This document shows, piece after piece, positions 62,723 through 64,000 of a stretch of DNA of 64,000 nucleotides (position 1 is its first letter; the number at the start of each line of letters is the position of its first letter). This DNA is from Candidatus Polarisedimenticolaceae bacterium. GTDB taxonomy: Bacteria > Pseudomonadota > Gammaproteobacteria > Chromatiales > Chromatiaceae. A program made the translations under genes and the position numbers. Where the stretch lies: NCBI GenBank assembly GCA_021647945.1, contig JAKITT010000004.1, positions 1 to 64,000 of the forward strand, in the 5' to 3' direction. A model generated the notes under the pieces. The model was not told the DNA's origin. It searched no databases and saw nothing but the letters and a program-made list of their open reading frames with translations.

Positions 62723-63805
62723 ATGCTGCTCTATCTCGCCGAATATCTGACCCAGTTTGATAGCTCGTTTGCGCTATTTCAGTATCTCACCATGCGCACT
62801 ATTCTCGGTGTGCTCACGGCCCTGCTGATCTCGTTTATTGTCGGGCCAATAATGATTCGTCGGCTCAGCTTTCACCAGATTGGCCAATCTATCCGTGATG
62901 ATGGGCCAAAGAGCCATCATGTCAAAGCGGGAACCCCCACCATGGGCGGGGCGTTGATCTTGGTGGCCGTCACTGTCAGTACCCTACTTTGGGCTGATCT
63001 GAACAACCGTTATATCTGGATCGTGCTGTTAGTGACGCTAGGGTTTGGTGTCATTGGTTGGGTTGATGACTATAAAAAATTGGTCGAAGGCGACTCAAAA
63101 GGCCTGATTGCACGCTGGAAATATCTCTGGCAATCGGTGATTGGTGGTATCGCCGCAGTGACGCTCTATCTCACCGCGACTTCCCCAGCAGAGACGCACC
63201 TGCTGATCCCCTACCTGAAAGACGTTTCGATCAACATGGGGCTGCTATTTATCCCCTTCGTCTACTTGGTCATAGTCGGCTCAAGCAATGCGGTCAACCT
63301 GACCGATGGTCTGGATGGTTTGGCCATCTTGCCAACGGTCCTGGTGGCCGGTGCACTGGGACTCTTTGCCTACCTCTCTGGCCATGTGGTTTTCTCTGAA
63401 TATCTGAAAATCCCCTATCTGCCTGGGGTGGGTGAGTTGATGGTTTTCTGTGCTGCACTGGTTGGTGCGGGCCTCGGCTTTCTCTGGTTCAACGCCTATC
63501 CAGCGCAAGTTTTTATGGGCGATGTTGGGGCTTTGGCCATCGGTGCTGCATTGGGTATTGTGGCTGTCTGTGTGCGCCAAGAGCTGGTGTTGCTGATTAT
63601 GGGCGGCATCTTTGTTATGGAGACGATCTCAGTCATCCTGCAAGTGGCCTCATTCAAACTGACCGGAAGACGAATCTTCAGAATGGCACCGCTGCACCAC
63701 CACTTTGAGTTGATAGGGTGGCCTGAACCACGGGTCATTGTTCGTTTCTGGATCATCACCGTAATACTCGTGTTGGTCGGTTTAGCGAGCCTTAAAATCC
63801 GATGA
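62723..63805 (+). CDS. mraY: Phospho-MurNAc-pentapeptide transferase MraY
   Basis: Forms lipid I at the inner membrane. The 360 residues have ten hydrophobic helices and the family motifs [31 protein letters not shown] (DD pair), [13 protein letters not shown] and [20 protein letters not shown]. It begins two bases after murF. Confidence 0.97.
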   Translation: MLLYLAEYLTQFDSSFALFQYLTMRTILGVLTALLISFIVGPIMIRRLSFHQIGQSIRDDGPKSHHVKAGTPTMGGALILVAVTVSTLLWADLNNRYIWIVLLVTLGFGVIGWVDDYKKLVEGDSKGLIARWKYLWQSVIGGIAAVTLYLTATSPAETHLLIPYLKDVSINMGLLFIPFVYLVIVGSSNAVNLTDGLDGLAILPTVLVAGALGLFAYLSGHVVFSEYLKIPYLPGVGELMVFCAALVGAGLGFLWFNAYPAQVFMGDVGALAIGAALGIVAVCVRQELVLLIMGGIFVMETISVILQVASFKLTGRRIFRMAPLHHHFELIGWPEPRVIVRFWIITVILVLVGLASLKIR

Positions 63806-64000
63806 ATGTTCACGATACACATGGAATGGTTGAGATGGAAAAGTCGCATGATGAGTGCAAACGGCTGGTTGTTGGTTTGGGGAAAACCGGCCTGTCGTGT
63901 GTCCGTTTTTTGAGCCAAAATGGCAAAACTGTCGCTGTTACTGATAGCCGTGATGTGCCTCCCGCATTGGCAGAACTGAATAGTGAGCTGCCCGATGTGG
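63802..64000 (+). CDS. murD: UDP-MurNAc-L-Ala--D-Glu ligase, 5' end (cut by window edge)
   Basis: The frame from the ATG at 63802 (overlapping the mraY stop, ATGA) runs to the end of the window. Residues about 22-45 read [20 protein letters not shown], the MurD N-terminal nucleotide-fold glycine loop, then [16 protein letters not shown]. Position after mraY agrees. Confidence 0.93.
   Translation, partial: MNVHDTHGMVEMEKSHDECKRLVVGLGKTGLSCVRFLSQNGKTVAVTDSRDVPPALAELNSELPDV

Overview
The window looks like a chromosomal segment of a gammaproteobacterium. The evidence is the gene order: lptE-holA, nadD-rsfS, rsmI divergent from lpoA-yraN-diaA-dolP, a complete early dcw cluster (mraZ-rsmH-ftsL-ftsI-murE-murF-mraY-murD), a bacterial type-A rnpB, bamD, relA and a fadE/fadI/fadJ/fadD set. 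Many REP-like palindromes and a RAYT transposase fit a free-living or facultatively symbiotic gammaproteobacterium, but I cannot name the genus from sequence alone.

Layout. 1-500: edge of an IS110-family element, then palindromes. 501-6540: housekeeping genes (an unusual FNR, lptE-holA, proA, nadD-rsfS), interrupted by a GxxExxY gene with an 84-bp tail that is repeated. 6593-8623: WYL regulator, small K+ channel and HIRAN protein, the run-up to the CRISPR locus. 8733-19977: a complete type I-C CRISPR-Cas system (cas3, cas5c, cas8c, cas7c, cas4, a BRO/DinD-like gene, cas1, cas2, leader, 35-repeat array). 20084-22460: the wreck of a type I-E system (internally deleted cas6e, a vapBC pair, intact cas1e-cas2e, leader and one repeat). 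22478-25613: aerotaxis-type MCP, a small hypothetical and a DUF3179 protein. 25793-25982: a probable CsrA-titrating small RNA under a GacA/UvrY-type box. 26292-38976: relA, then a fatty-acid oxidation group with a YiiX-like hydrolase, a class V aminotransferase and DUF302. 39116-50243: envelope and housekeeping genes. 50283-54856: RAYT, YgiQ radical SAM and two exported proteins. 54929-56164: rnpB with a duplicated 5' end around a ParE-type toxin-antitoxin pair. 56298-64000: dcw cluster.

The most striking feature lies between cas3 and cas5c (10999-11332). On the minus strand is a CRISPR-repeat mimic: the first six and last eleven bases equal the array repeat, and the stem between them is rewritten but still pairs over 7 bp. 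It is followed by a spacer-sized segment whose first 16 bases match a site at 11113-11128. That site is preceded by TTC, the known type I-C PAM. The site overlaps the guide's own -35 element and abuts a plus-strand promoter that serves a 43-51 residue single-span membrane peptide and the cas operon. This is the architecture of CreA/CreT or CreR regulators, here in a type I-C system. It suggests that Cascade loaded with this RNA silences a toxin-like peptide and/or the cas operon.

Starts were chosen by ribosome-binding sites, lipobox or signal positions and family length. All functions rest on recognised motifs and context; no database search was possible.
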